A DNA stretch of 64,000 bases, taken from Paenibacillus oleatilyticus (GTDB lineage Bacteria; Bacillota; Bacilli; Paenibacillales; NBRC-103111). Below are positions 35,411-45,526 of this stretch, piece after piece. How positions within the stretch are numbered: the first letter of the stretch is position 1; every line of letters starts with the position of its first letter. The translations under genes were made by a program, and so were the position numbers. Under the pieces are notes generated by a model. It made no database searches. It was not told the origin of the DNA and was given only the letters and a program-made list of their open reading frames with translations. Where the stretch lies: positions 62,001-126,000 of the forward strand of contig NZ_JAHNZO010000015.1 in assembly GCF_018998565.1 (NCBI RefSeq). The letters run 5' to 3'.

Positions 35411-37042
35411 TCACTTCCCGCCGGAATACCGCTCATATGCGGCCCGGTAAATGTTCAAATATTGGTCGACGCCCATCTTCTGCACGGTGGCGACATATTT
35501 GTCCCAATCGTCGAACGACGCCGTTCCGTTAATCAGATTCGCTTCGGTCTCGGTGATCAGCTTCTGAATGTCCGCGCCCTTCGAATTCATGAACGCCGTT
35601 TCCTCTTCCGTGAAGTTGAAGCTGTACCACATGTCCTTGATCAAATGCCTGGACGCCTTTTTGCCCGCCTCGATCGATTCCGGCAAGCTCTCCGAGCCCT
35701 TGAAATACTTCTCCTGCACATACCCCGGGTAGCTTCCGCCCGGCCAGGTGAAGTGCCGCGCCGCCGCCTGATCGAGCGTCAGGCCGTTCGGATTCTTTTT
35801 GATATCGTCCACATATTCCAGCTTGCCGTCCGGCGTCTGGATGTAGGTGACATCCTTTTGTCCCATAAAATAGAAGGTGGCTCCTTCGTCGCCGTAAAAA
35901 TGATCGATCCAGCGAACGGTCGCTTCCGGATTTTTGTTTTTATCCGTAATGACGAACGCTCCCGGCCAGGCGATCGGATTTTTGACCGAGACGAACAGTT
36001 GGTCGCCGTGAGGCCCTTTGAGCGCGCCGAGCCCGACGTAGCCCTTCTGGTTCATCACCGCCTGCGGATGAGGCACGAAGGCCGCGCCGAGCAGCCCCTT
36101 CTCCCCTTTGGCATACAGCGCCGTATCCTTCAGCGTAAAAATCTCCTTGTCGATCAGCCCTTCGGTATACAGCTTATTCATGTACTGCAGCACTTCTTTA
36201 TACTTCGGATCGAGGCGGTAAAAGCGGAGCTTGTCGCTCCCCGGTTCCACGTCCACATACGGATGGGCGACGGCCCCGCGGTTGCCGAAGCCCCAGGCGC
36301 CGCCGATATAGCGCTGAATCGTCTGAATGCCGAACATGCCGCTGAGCGGAACTTCGTCCTTCTGGCCGTTACCGTTCGGATCGCTTTCTTTCACCGCCTT
36401 CAGATAAGCGTAAAATTCCTCCGTCGTCTCCGGCTCCTTCATATTCAGCTTGTCGAGCCACGTTTTGTTGATCCACAGCGGCGTGCCGATGAGCATCGGC
36501 AAAAATTCCGGGCTGTAAAAGGACGGGAAGGAATAAATGCCGCCGTCCGGCATCGTCAGCCCCTTTTTCAGATCCGGGTATTTCTCCAGCAGCTTCTTCA
36601 GGTTCGGCGCATGCTTGTCGATCAGATCGTTCAGCCGCACGAACACGCCCTGGCTGCCGTACTTCATCAAATCCGCCACCGGCACTCTCGCCGAGTAGAA
36701 CGCGTCCGGATAATCGCCGCCGGCCAGCGCCAGATTGCGCTTCTCGGTCAGGCTCTCAAACGGAACAAGCTGAAATTCCACGTCGATGCCCGACTGCTTG
36801 GCGTATTCCTTCCATACCAGCGTATCTTCGAATTTGTTGCCCGTCTGGGGCGATTTCCCGGTGAAAAATTTCAGCTTGACCGGCTCCTTCACAATCGGCA
36901 TGCCGGTCGGGTTCACATTTGACGCGGATTGTCCGGCGCCCCCGGAAGCGCCGCCGCTTTCCTTCGAGCCCGCGCAGCCGCTCAGCACCCCCAGCGTCAG
37001 CACCGCCGACATCGTCAGAGCCGTCATTTTGTTCGCTTTCAT
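35411..37042 (-). CDS. Extracellular solute-binding lipoprotein, LipO-type sugar importer
   Basis: A 543-residue lipoprotein with a signal peptide ending in the lipobox LSGCAGS, then a family-1 substrate-binding fold. Recognisable stretches are KLKFFTGKSPQTGN, PGAFVITDKNKNPEATVRWI and TWPGGSYPGYVQEKYF. It resembles LipO/YtcQ proteins, which pair with LplB and YtcP permeases and usually bind oligosaccharides. The ATG at 37042 follows GGGAGG. No ATPase is encoded here; these importers commonly use a shared MsmX-type ATPase. Confidence 0.9.
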   Translation of the reverse strand: MKANKMTALTMSAVLTLGVLSGCAGSKESGGASGGAGQSASNVNPTGMPIVKEPVKLKFFTGKSPQTGNKFEDTLVWKEYAKQSGIDVEFQLVPFESLTEKRNLALAGGDYPDAFYSARVPVADLMKYGSQGVFVRLNDLIDKHAPNLKKLLEKYPDLKKGLTMPDGGIYSFPSFYSPEFLPMLIGTPLWINKTWLDKLNMKEPETTEEFYAYLKAVKESDPNGNGQKDEVPLSGMFGIQTIQRYIGGAWGFGNRGAVAHPYVDVEPGSDKLRFYRLDPKYKEVLQYMNKLYTEGLIDKEIFTLKDTALYAKGEKGLLGAAFVPHPQAVMNQKGYVGLGALKGPHGDQLFVSVKNPIAWPGAFVITDKNKNPEATVRWIDHFYGDEGATFYFMGQKDVTYIQTPDGKLEYVDDIKKNPNGLTLDQAAARHFTWPGGSYPGYVQEKYFKGSESLPESIEAGKKASRHLIKDMWYSFNFTEEETAFMNSKGADIQKLITETEANLINGTASFDDWDKYVATVQKMGVDQYLNIYRAAYERYSGGK

Positions 37043-37095
37043 CGTTCGCAAGCCTCCCGTTATATTTACAAATGTGAGCAAAATTCATCCGATTG

Positions 37096-37977
37096 TCAAC
37101 CTTTGATCGCGCCGACCATGACGCCTTTGACGAAATATTTTTGCAGAAACGGATAGAGCAGCAGGACGGGCAAATTCGCCACGATCACGGCGGCGTACTT
37201 GATCGATTCCACGTCGAGCACCGAGCCGGACAGCGAGCCTTCCGACACGTCGACCATGTCCTTCGTCTCGCCCTGCACCAAAATTTCCCGCAAAATGAGC
37301 TGCAGCGGGTATTTGTCCCGGTCCGACAAGTAGATCAGCGCCTGGAAGTAGGCGTTCCAGTGGCCCACGCTGTAGAACAGCACCATAACGGCCAGGATCG
37401 GCGCGGACAGCGGAAGCACGATGCGCCACAGGATGCGCAGGTTCGTGCAGCCGTCGATCGCCGCCGCCTCCTGCAGCTCGAACGGCAGCCCGTTTTGGAA
37501 AAACGTCCGCATCAGGATGATATTCCATACGGAAACCGCGCCCGGAACAATCATGACCCAGAACGTGTTCAGCAGGCCAAGCTGCTTGATCAGCAAGTAG
37601 GTCGGAATCAGGCCGCCGCTGAAAAACATCGTGAACACCATCAACCCGGCCATCCACTGCCGCCCGATAAAATCGCGCCGCGACAGCGGGAACGCCCCCG
37701 CCACCGTCATCGCCAGATTGACGGCGGTGCCGACCGCGGTATACAGCATCGTATTGCCGTAGCCCCGCATGATCTCCTCGTTCGCGAACAGCTTCTCGTA
37801 GCCTCTCCACGTGATGTCCCGAGGCCAGAGCCAAATGTCGCCGCTCAGCACAAGCTGCGGGCTGCTGACCGAAGCGATCAGCACGAAGAACAGCGGATAC
37901 AGCACAAGCAGCGCCGTCAATCCGAGAACGGCATATACCGTCACGCTAAAGATTCGGTCCGCCACGCTTTGTTTCAT
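37096..37977 (-). CDS. Sugar ABC permease, YtcP type
   Basis: A 293-residue permease with six membrane helices and the conserved cytoplasmic loop EAAAIDGCTNLRILWRIVLP, which contacts the ATPase. N-terminus FSVTVYAVLGLTALLVLYPL is typical of the YtcP/CarB group. It follows the other permease by 12 bases and precedes the binding protein. Confidence 0.93.
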   Translation of the reverse strand: MKQSVADRIFSVTVYAVLGLTALLVLYPLFFVLIASVSSPQLVLSGDIWLWPRDITWRGYEKLFANEEIMRGYGNTMLYTAVGTAVNLAMTVAGAFPLSRRDFIGRQWMAGLMVFTMFFSGGLIPTYLLIKQLGLLNTFWVMIVPGAVSVWNIILMRTFFQNGLPFELQEAAAIDGCTNLRILWRIVLPLSAPILAVMVLFYSVGHWNAYFQALIYLSDRDKYPLQLILREILVQGETKDMVDVSEGSLSGSVLDVESIKYAAVIVANLPVLLLYPFLQKYFVKGVMVGAIKG

Positions 37978-37989
37978 TCGTACTCTCCT

Positions 37990-38955
37990 CTACCATAAGC
38001 TGCTTTCGCCCGCCTTCCGGGCGATGGCGTTCACCGTCACCAGCACCGTAAAATTGACCAGCGAGTTAAACAGGCCGACGGCCGCGGAGAAGCCGTACTC
38101 GGCTCCGAGAATGCCGCTGCGGTATACGTGCGTGGCGATGACGTCGGAAGCCTGCATGTTGAGCGAATTTTGCAGCAAATAAATTTTTTCGAAGCCGACC
38201 CCGAGCACCGTTCCCATGTTCAGGATCAGCAGAATGACGATCGTCGGCCGAAGTCCGGGCAAATTGATGTGCCAGATGCGCCTCAGGCGGCTTGCGCCGT
38301 CGACTTGTGCGGCCTCGTGCAGATGCGGGTCGATCGCCGCAAGCGCGGCTAAATAAATGATCGAGTTCCAGCCCATCTGCTGCCATACGCCGGACAGCAC
38401 ATAGACGCTCTTGAACCATTCCGGCTGCGTCAGGAACGAAACCGGCTGCAATCCCGCCAACACCAGCGCATGATTGACCAGACCGTACTGCGGCGACAAA
38501 AAGATCAGCAGCAGCCCGACAACAACGACCGTCGACAGAAAATGCGGGGCGTACAAAATCGTCTGCACCCCCTGCTTGAACCGTTTATGCCCGACCTCGT
38601 GAAGCATAAGCGCCAGCAGGATCGGGACCGGAAACCCGGCCGCGATCTGATACAAGCCGATGAACAGCGTATTGCCGAGCAGCCGCCAAAAGTAGAAGCT
38701 TTCGAAGAACCGCTCGAAATGCTCCAGTCCGACCCACGGGCTCCCCCAGATCCCCTTCGTGACGAAAAAGTTTTTGAACGCAATCTGCACCCCGTACATG
38801 GGCACATATTCGAATAAGATAAAGAAGGCGAGCACCGGAGAGATGAGCAGGTACAATTCCCAATTGCGCTTGATCCCCTTCCACCGGTTTCTCCACCGGC
38901 CGCCCTGCGCGTTCCTTACCGTTCCGGTCCGGCGGTTCAGCGCCGCTTGCTTCAA
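37990..38955 (-). CDS. Sugar ABC permease, LplB type
   Basis: A 321-residue permease, six helices, with the loop EAAQVDGASRLRRIWHINLP and the long N-terminal cytoplasmic basic segment (about 35 residues) seen in LplB/YteP proteins. First gene of the importer operon and divergent from the membrane-bound AraC regulator at 39306. Confidence 0.93.
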   Translation of the reverse strand: MKQAALNRRTGTVRNAQGGRWRNRWKGIKRNWELYLLISPVLAFFILFEYVPMYGVQIAFKNFFVTKGIWGSPWVGLEHFERFFESFYFWRLLGNTLFIGLYQIAAGFPVPILLALMLHEVGHKRFKQGVQTILYAPHFLSTVVVVGLLLIFLSPQYGLVNHALVLAGLQPVSFLTQPEWFKSVYVLSGVWQQMGWNSIIYLAALAAIDPHLHEAAQVDGASRLRRIWHINLPGLRPTIVILLILNMGTVLGVGFEKIYLLQNSLNMQASDVIATHVYRSGILGAEYGFSAAVGLFNSLVNFTVLVTVNAIARKAGESSLW

Positions 38956-39305
38956 GGATTCACACCTCCTTTGCGTCGTGTTTCGATCTGATCGTAGCCT
39001 GTGCCGCCGGAAAATGGTATTTACACTTTTTTAGACAACACACATTTTCTTTGGTCGCCGGCGGATAAAAACACGTCTTAGCCCAGATGGGGCAAGCGTT
39101 TTCACGATTTTGGCGCATCGTTTTAAGGTTTCGTAAAGGGGTTGATTGTTGCTTTCGCTTCTTGTTAGCATCAAGTTGAGAAGTCCGGTGAATCACGAGC
39201 GGAACGTCCGAAAGCGCTTTGTAGAAACGGAGTGGCCGCCTTTGTGTCCGGATTTCAACCTTTAGAGGTTTTATAGACGAAGGATACGCCCAGGAGGGAA
39301 TGCCC
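38956..39305. promoter_or_regulatory. Divergent promoter region of the sugar importer and its regulator
   Basis: About 350 bases. It should hold the importer promoter and the regulator's binding site. I see a small dyad (GCCGCCGG near 39002 with TCGCCGGCGG near 39056) and nothing that can be named with confidence. Confidence 0.5.
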
Positions 39306-41537
39306 GTGGATCGCACAAAACAAAAGCGCAGATCGTTGCTCGTCCGGCTGTTCGCCAGCTTCCTCGCCATCATCGTGCTGCTGTCCGCCTTTAACTATGT
39401 GCTGTTCTCATTCTTCCAGCAAAAGATCCGGGAGGAGCTCATCGCCTCGAACCGGATGATCCTGGATCAAGCCGCCGAACGGTATCATACGCATTTCGAC
39501 CGGCTGAAAACGGTGCTTTTTCAAGCGCACAACGACAGCGCCATCGTCAAATTCAACAGCCAGTTGCTTCCAACGGAAAAAGAGAAGGCAAATTACTTTC
39601 TCGTGGTCGATATCGTGCGGAGACTGCGGGAGTCTGCGACCAATCCGCTGTTTTACCTGGATAATCTGATGGTGCTTTACCGCTCCAATCTGTTCATGGC
39701 CGACAAGGAGGGCAGCAGCAGCCGGACCGGTCTGGATTCGCTTCCCGCCTTCCACGCTCCTTATACATCGGCTTATTGGGAGGCAGAGTTCGACCGGGCG
39801 GGCAATTACCGCCTGCATCCGACACAGACTTATCCTCTGGACCGCCTCGGCACGGAGGCGAAGCCGCTGATTCCGTTCTCGTTCAAGCTGCCCGGCAGCA
39901 ACTATATGATCATCGCCATGCTGGATGCGGACAAAATGAACGAAGCGATGCTCGGCGACGTGCCGTTTCTGATTCAAACGGAGGACGGCGGCATGCTGTA
40001 CCGCTCCCCGGCGTCGGCTTCCGTTGCGGAGCTTCCCGTCTTCGCCGAGGGGGAGTCCTACCAATTGTTCCGGGACCATTACTTTTTCGTCCATACCGAC
40101 CCCGACAACCGGCTGCGCTATATCACGGCCGTTCCTTATGCCGCCGTCGCCGCCCAACTGTCCAAGCTGCGGACGACGCAAACGGCCGTTCTGCTCGCAT
40201 CGGTTGCGGTCGCTCTCGGCCTGTCGTATTGGTTCAGCCGGCGGCTGCAATCCCCGGTGAAGCGGATCATCGCTTCGCTGCAGCAGCGGGAGGGGGACCT
40301 GCCCCGGATGGAAACGGAAATTCACGAGTTCGATACGATCAGCGATCATATCGGCAAACTGAAGGAGGAGCGCGCGAGGATTCACGACGAGCTGCGGAGC
40401 AGCAAGTCTCTGCTGACCAACTACAGCTATATCGCGAAGCTGAAATCGCTGCACACCGGCATTTCCGAATGGCGCGATTTCATGCTGGAGGAAGGACCTT
40501 TCTTTCTGGTGCTGTATCAGTTGAACAACCGAAAACCGGACCCGCTGAGCGAAGCGACGAAGCGCGCGATCGGCGATTACGTCGACATCGTGCTGTCCGA
40601 GCACGGGCTCCGCGCCTATACGTTTCAGATCGAGAACGACCAGATCGTCTCCGTCGTATTCGGGCAGAACGGGCCGGACCGCGCGGATGAGGCACTGCGC
40701 CGCCTGAAGCAGACGCTGGATACGGAACGCGGCACCTGCCTGGTCACGATCGCCGTCAGCTCCACGTACGTTCAATCGGCCGAGCTGCACGCGGCCTACG
40801 AGCAGGTATCCGCCATGCTCGGGCAAGCCCGCCCGGTGGACGAAACGCAAATCATCGCCGAACCGGCCGTCCCCGCCGGGGCCTTCGTCTTTCCCGCGGA
40901 GCAGGAGCAGGAGCTTCATGCCCATATGGAAGCGGGCAATGTCAAAATGACGCTTCATGCGCTGCACCGGATGCTGGAGGCGATGGACCGGAAAGGGGCT
41001 ACGCTCTCCCAATGCCGCCGCTTTGCCGAAAGCTTCGCTTCCCGGGTCGTGAAAGCGATGGAGCTGCGGCAAACCGACGCCGGCGCTGTCCGGCACGCCC
41101 AAGCGGCGTTGAAGGAGCTGAGAATCTGCTACACCGCGGACGAATTCAAGCGCTTCTTCGACGCGTTCGTCCCGGCCTGCGCCGGGAGCCCTACAGGGAA
41201 GAAAGAGGCGAAGGACGGCGTGATCGACTTCGTCATGCAGACGCTGGAGAACCGGTATTCCGACGACATTTCGCTCGACCTGATCGCCTCCGAGCTGAAC
41301 CTGTCGAGCGCCTACTTGTCGGTATACATCAAAGAGAAAACCGGCGACAATTTCATCGAGCACCTGAACCGGATCCGCATTCGAAAAGCGAAGGAGCTGC
41401 TCACGGGCTCCGATCTGAATATCCAGCACATCGGCGAGCGGATCGGCTACCGGAACGTCACCTCGTTCATCCGGATGTTCAAGAAGCTGACCGGAGAGAC
41501 GCCCGGCGAATTCCGGCGCTGCCAGACGCCGGGATAA
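39306..41537 (+). CDS. Membrane-anchored AraC-type regulator with outer sensor, YesN-like
   Basis: A 743-residue one-component regulator. The N-terminal helix (about 14-40) and a second (about 290-312, TAVLLASVAVALGLSYWFS) enclose a Cache-like outer domain of about 250 residues. A HAMP-like linker and a long coiled middle part follow. The C-terminal AraC domain (about 640-743) has SLDLIASELNLSSAYLSVYI and IGYRNVTSFIRMFKKLTGET. The GTG at 39306 sits seven bases after GGAGGG and is better than the ATG at 39300. It probably activates the divergent importer on sensing the sugar. Confidence 0.9.
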   Translation: MDRTKQKRRSLLVRLFASFLAIIVLLSAFNYVLFSFFQQKIREELIASNRMILDQAAERYHTHFDRLKTVLFQAHNDSAIVKFNSQLLPTEKEKANYFLVVDIVRRLRESATNPLFYLDNLMVLYRSNLFMADKEGSSSRTGLDSLPAFHAPYTSAYWEAEFDRAGNYRLHPTQTYPLDRLGTEAKPLIPFSFKLPGSNYMIIAMLDADKMNEAMLGDVPFLIQTEDGGMLYRSPASASVAELPVFAEGESYQLFRDHYFFVHTDPDNRLRYITAVPYAAVAAQLSKLRTTQTAVLLASVAVALGLSYWFSRRLQSPVKRIIASLQQREGDLPRMETEIHEFDTISDHIGKLKEERARIHDELRSSKSLLTNYSYIAKLKSLHTGISEWRDFMLEEGPFFLVLYQLNNRKPDPLSEATKRAIGDYVDIVLSEHGLRAYTFQIENDQIVSVVFGQNGPDRADEALRRLKQTLDTERGTCLVTIAVSSTYVQSAELHAAYEQVSAMLGQARPVDETQIIAEPAVPAGAFVFPAEQEQELHAHMEAGNVKMTLHALHRMLEAMDRKGATLSQCRRFAESFASRVVKAMELRQTDAGAVRHAQAALKELRICYTADEFKRFFDAFVPACAGSPTGKKEAKDGVIDFVMQTLENRYSDDISLDLIASELNLSSAYLSVYIKEKTGDNFIEHLNRIRIRKAKELLTGSDLNIQHIGERIGYRNVTSFIRMFKKLTGETPGEFRRCQTPG

Positions 41538-41549
41538 GCGGCGGCAGCA

Positions 41550-41595
41550 AAAAACAAGCTCCCTTATCGCCGGCTTGGCAATAAAGGGAGCTTGG
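41550..41595. terminator. Bidirectional terminator
   Basis: CAAGCTCCCTT pairs with AAGGGAGCTTG, 11 base pairs, with A and T tracts around it. It separates the convergent YesN-like and siderophore-binding-protein genes. Confidence 0.85.
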
Positions 41596-41620
41596 TTCAT
41601 GGGCGGGGCTATAGCGGCGG

Positions 41621-42601
41621 TTATTGCACCGCTTTTTCCGCTTCTTTCACCATCTCGGCCACGGAAAGCAAGCCGCCGCCGGACAGGTACCAGTAGTTCG
41701 AATCCAGATAAATGATTTTGCCGTTTTTGTAGGCTTTCGTCTTCTTCGTCAGCTCATTTTCCACGATTTGCTTCGCCGGCGTACCGTTGCCGACAACGGC
41801 GTCGCGGTCGACGACAAACAGGTAGTCCGGGTCTTTCTGCGCCACGTACTCGAACGTTACGCTTTGACCGTGCGTCTCCACCTTGATATCTTTGTCTGCA
41901 GGCGTGAAGCCGAATTCGTCATGGATAATGCCGAAGCGCGAGCCCTGGCCGTAAGCAGTGGTCTTGCCGCCGGTCGTCAAGATGACCAATGCGGTTTTGC
42001 CGCCTGCGGACGCTTTTTCCTTCAGCTTCTTGACGGAATCGCTAATGGCGGTGAACTCCTTCTCCGCTGCCGCTTCCTTGCCGAAAATTTGGCCGAGCAG
42101 CTTGACGTTCTCTTCGAACGATTTCATGTAGCTTTTGTCGTCCACGCCCATGAAGATCGTCGGAGCGATCGCCTTGAACTCCTCGTATTTGGCCGATTGC
42201 CGTGCGGAGATGATGATCAGATCAGGCTTGAGCTGGTTGATCTTCTCAAAGTCCGGCTCCATCAGGCCGCCTACGTTCGCATACTTGCTGTCCTTGTATT
42301 TGGACAAATAGGAAGGCAGGTTTTTCGACGGAACGCCGGCCACTTCTACGCCCAATTTATCCAGCGAGTCCAGCGTGCCGAAGTCGAATACAACGACCTT
42401 CTGCGGGTTTTTCTTGACTTTCGTTTCCCCAAGCTTATGTTTAATCGTCAGTTCTTCACTATCTTTCGGTGCGGCCGTGTTCGCGTTCTTCGCATCGCCG
42501 CCTCCTGCCGCATTGTTGGAGCTGCCCGAACCGTTCGTTCCGCACGCCGCAACCATAACGGCCAGCAGCACGATCATGAGCATCCATGACATTTTTTTCA
42601 T
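41621..42601 (-). CDS. Siderophore-binding lipoprotein, YclQ-like
   Basis: A 326-residue class III binding protein. Signal peptide with lipobox VAACGTN, a Ser/Gly/Asn linker, then the two-lobe fold (KVVVFDFGTLDSLDKLGVEV, LKPDLIIISARQSAKYEEFK). It matches the B. subtilis YclQ/FatB group, which binds petrobactin and catecholate precursors. It is the last gene of a four-gene operon in Ycl order. Fur boxes lie before the first gene. The exact siderophore is inferred. Confidence 0.9.
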   Translation of the reverse strand: MKKMSWMLMIVLLAVMVAACGTNGSGSSNNAAGGGDAKNANTAAPKDSEELTIKHKLGETKVKKNPQKVVVFDFGTLDSLDKLGVEVAGVPSKNLPSYLSKYKDSKYANVGGLMEPDFEKINQLKPDLIIISARQSAKYEEFKAIAPTIFMGVDDKSYMKSFEENVKLLGQIFGKEAAAEKEFTAISDSVKKLKEKASAGGKTALVILTTGGKTTAYGQGSRFGIIHDEFGFTPADKDIKVETHGQSVTFEYVAQKDPDYLFVVDRDAVVGNGTPAKQIVENELTKKTKAYKNGKIIYLDSNYWYLSGGGLLSVAEMVKEAEKAVQ

Positions 42602-42667
42602 CTTTGACCACCTCGATAATCGTAATATTTATTGCAAAGGACGGCATGGCGTCCCTTGGGCAATCGG

Positions 42668-43426
42668 CTAAGTAAAATACACGCAAATCTTGTTCTCGTT
42701 GATATCCTCGATATGAATATCCATGTCGTAAATGTCCTTGAGCACGGATTCCTCGATGATCTCGGCCGTCGGGCCTTCGCGGACCAGCTTCCCGTCCTTG
42801 AGCGCCACGATGTAATCGGCATGACAGGAGGCAAAATTGATGTCGTGAATGACGATGACAATCGTCTTGCCCAGCTCGTCGACCAGCCGCCGCAGCACCT
42901 TCATAATTTGGACCGAATGCTTCATATCCAGATTGTTGAGCGGCTCATCCAGCAAAATGTACTCGGTATTCTGCGCGATGACCATGGCGATGTAAGCCCG
43001 CTGCCGCTGGCCGCCGCTCAATTGGTCGATATACTTGTGCTGCATGTCGTCGAGCTCCATATACCGGATCGCTTCGTCGACGAACGCCCAATCGTCCTTC
43101 GTCAGCTTGCCCTGCGAATAAGGGAAGCGGCCGAAGCTGACCAGCTCGCGCACCGTCAGGCGGATGCCGATATGGTTGGACTGCTTCAGAATCGAGATCT
43201 TTTTGGCCAGCTCGCCGCTCTTGTACTGCCCGATTTCCTTGCCTTCGATCCATACTTCTCCTTCGTCCCTCGTCAGAAGGCGGCTCATCATGGACAGCAG
43301 CGTGCTTTTGCCGGCGCCGTTCGGCCCGATAAAAGCGGTGATGCTTCCTTTGTTGACCTTGACGGAGACTTGATCGACGACGCGCTTGTTCCCGTAGGTT
43401 TTCGTTACGTTGCGTACTTCTACCAC
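42668..43426 (-). CDS. Siderophore ABC transporter ATPase, YclP-like
   Basis: A 252-residue FecE/FepC-type ATPase: Walker A GPNGAGKST, signature LSGGQRQRAYIAMV, Walker B ILLDEPLNNLD, H-loop IVIHDINFASCHADY. The start is a GTG at 43426 after GGAGAAC and overlaps the second permease by seven bases, so translation is probably coupled. Confidence 0.93.
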   Translation of the reverse strand: MVEVRNVTKTYGNKRVVDQVSVKVNKGSITAFIGPNGAGKSTLLSMMSRLLTRDEGEVWIEGKEIGQYKSGELAKKISILKQSNHIGIRLTVRELVSFGRFPYSQGKLTKDDWAFVDEAIRYMELDDMQHKYIDQLSGGQRQRAYIAMVIAQNTEYILLDEPLNNLDMKHSVQIMKVLRRLVDELGKTIVIVIHDINFASCHADYIVALKDGKLVREGPTAEIIEESVLKDIYDMDIHIEDINENKICVYFT

Positions 43427-44370
43427 GATTTGTTCTCCTTCAACAGAAGATATAGAAAGTAAGACCCGCCGATGAAATTGACGATGACGCTGAGCGTGGT
43501 CGTAAAGGTGAACACCCGTTCTACCATCAATTGCCCGCCGACCAAGGCGATCATCCCGATCAGGACCGCTCCGAGTATAAGCTGGCTGTGCCGGTACGTG
43601 CGCAAAAATTGATGCGTGACGTTAGCGACAAGCAGCCCGAAGAACGTAATCGGTCCGACCAGCGCGGTAGCGATCGACGCCAGAATCGCGACGACGATCA
43701 GCAGTCTTTTCACGATGCTGTCGTACGGCACGCCCAGATTGATCGCATGCTCTTTGCCTAACGAAATGACGTCCAAGTAGGTAAGAAGCTTCTTGAAATA
43801 CAGCGTAATGACCAGCACCGCGACGACCGAGATCGTCAAAAGATCGGAGTTGACGCTGCTGAAGCTGGCAAACAGCTTGCCCTGCAGCACCAGAAACGCG
43901 TTCGGGTTGATCAGCATCTGCATAAACGAGGACGTGCTTTGAAACAGCGTTCCGAGCACGAGCCCGACAAGCAGCAAGTAGTAAATGTTCGTTCCCTCTT
44001 TGCGGAACATCAGTCGATGCAGCAGAAGCGCGAACAGCACCATCAAACCGACGGACAGCCCGAAATTCCATTGATTGCTGATCGTCGTCAGGCCGGTTGC
44101 GCCGAAAATAAAGACGATCGCGGTTTGGATCAGCATATACAGCCAATCGAGCCCGATCATGCTGGGCGTCAGTATCCGGTTGTTCGTAATCGTCTGAAAT
44201 ATCATGGTCGAGAAAGCGATACAGAAGCCGGTGAGCAGCAGCGCGAGCACCTTCCTGCCCCGCCGGGGAAGGATGTAATCCCAATTGCCGCCCGACTGGA
44301 TGACCATAAACAGCACAATCAAAGCCACCGCGATCGCAGCAAGCAAGATTAACTTGACTTTATTGCTCAT
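43420..44370 (-). CDS. Siderophore ABC permease, YclO-like
   Basis: A 316-residue FecCD-family permease with nine or ten helices. Diagnostic stretches: AFSTMIFQTITNNRILTPSM and GLLVANVTHQFLRTYRHSQL. It overlaps the first permease by 11 bases and forms a heterodimer with it. Confidence 0.93.
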   Translation of the reverse strand: MSNKVKLILLAAIAVALIVLFMVIQSGGNWDYILPRRGRKVLALLLTGFCIAFSTMIFQTITNNRILTPSMIGLDWLYMLIQTAIVFIFGATGLTTISNQWNFGLSVGLMVLFALLLHRLMFRKEGTNIYYLLLVGLVLGTLFQSTSSFMQMLINPNAFLVLQGKLFASFSSVNSDLLTISVVAVLVITLYFKKLLTYLDVISLGKEHAINLGVPYDSIVKRLLIVVAILASIATALVGPITFFGLLVANVTHQFLRTYRHSQLILGAVLIGMIALVGGQLMVERVFTFTTTLSVIVNFIGGSYFLYLLLKENKSW

Positions 44371-45313
44371 ATTTCTTTCTCCTCATAAGCAGGTAAAGAA
44401 AAATCCCGCTTCCGATAACCCCCACGGTCAATCCGATCGAAATTTCATACGGATAAATGATCACCCGCCCGAAAATGTCGCAGGCCAGCACAAAGACGGC
44501 TCCGAGCAAAGCGGTATGGGGAAGATTTTTTTTCAGGTTGTCCCCTTGATAAATGGTGACGATATTCGGAATGATCAAGCCCAGAAACGGAATCATGCCC
44601 ACCGTCAGCACGACGACCGAGGTCACCAGGGCTGCAATCACAAGTCCGATGTTGACCACCTGCCTGTAATTCAATCCGAGGTTGACGGAAAAATCCTCGC
44701 CCATCCCGGCGACCGTAAACTTATTGGCGAACAGGTATGCCAGCACTGTGGCGGGAATGCTGATGTACAGCAGCTCGTAGCGGCCTTTCAGCACACCTGA
44801 GAAGTCCCCGTGCAGCCACGACGACATGCTTTGAATCAGATCGTATTTATAGGCGAAAAAGGTCGTCATCGATTCGATGAGATTGCCGAGCATAAGACCG
44901 ATGAGCGGGATGAAGATCGCATCCTTGAATTTCACCCGGTCGAGAATTTTCATAAACACGTATGTACCGGCCAGCGAAAAGATAAAGGCGACGGACATCT
45001 TCAGCAGCGGAGTCGCCTCCGTGAAGACCAGCAGGGCGACCAAGATGCCCAGACTGGCCGAATCCATCGTGCCCGCGGTCGACGGGGAGACGAATTTGTT
45101 GCGGCTGAGCTGCTGCATAATGAGGCCCACAATGCTCATGCTCATGCCAGCGATCAGAATGCTGATCAAACGCGGGAACCGGCTGATCATCAGCACCTCG
45201 ACCTTCTCCTCGTTCCACTGCACGATATCGGTTAGCGTCAAATCTTTCGCGCCAATGAATAAAGAAGCAACGGATAAAATAATCAGGGCAAGGACCAAAT
45301 AAGTTTTTCTCAT
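44360..45313 (-). CDS. Siderophore ABC permease, YclN-like
   Basis: A 317-residue FecCD-family permease: SIVGLIMQQLSRNKFVSPST and LGLIIPNIVTIYQGDNLKKN are characteristic. The ATG at 45313 follows AGGAAA; a TTG at 45328 is a weaker alternative. First gene of the operon and directly downstream of the Fur boxes. Confidence 0.93.
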   Translation of the reverse strand: MRKTYLVLALIILSVASLFIGAKDLTLTDIVQWNEEKVEVLMISRFPRLISILIAGMSMSIVGLIMQQLSRNKFVSPSTAGTMDSASLGILVALLVFTEATPLLKMSVAFIFSLAGTYVFMKILDRVKFKDAIFIPLIGLMLGNLIESMTTFFAYKYDLIQSMSSWLHGDFSGVLKGRYELLYISIPATVLAYLFANKFTVAGMGEDFSVNLGLNYRQVVNIGLVIAALVTSVVVLTVGMIPFLGLIIPNIVTIYQGDNLKKNLPHTALLGAVFVLACDIFGRVIIYPYEISIGLTVGVIGSGIFLYLLMRRKKYEQ

Positions 45314-45350
45314 AGCGTTTCCTAACAATAGTTTAGTAGTAAAATAATTC

Positions 45351-45398
45351 GATAATGATATTCATTATCAATATAACGATATTGAGAATCATTCTTAA
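45351..45398. promoter_or_regulatory. Fur boxes of the siderophore importer operon
   Basis: GATAATGATATTCATTATC at 45351-45369 differs from the classical 19-base Fur box at one position. A second, weaker dyad (TTGAGAATCATTCTTAA, 45382-45398) follows. Together they overlap the likely promoter, so iron-replete cells should repress the operon. Confidence 0.93.
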
Positions 45399-45477
45399 TG
45401 AACAATCTTAAATTATATTAGACAACAAGGCCGCGTCAGTCAAGGCTTTTTTCGAAATTTACCAAAAACCGCCTATG

Positions 45478-45508
45478 CAAAAAGGCAACCGCGTGAACGA
45501 TTGCCTGA
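45478..45508 (-). terminator. Terminator of the beta-helix protein gene
   Basis: Minus-strand AGGCAA and TTGCCT stem followed by five T residues, about 20 bases after the stop codon at 45527. Confidence 0.75.
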
Positions 45509-45526
45509 GTTTGTTCGGTTATAACG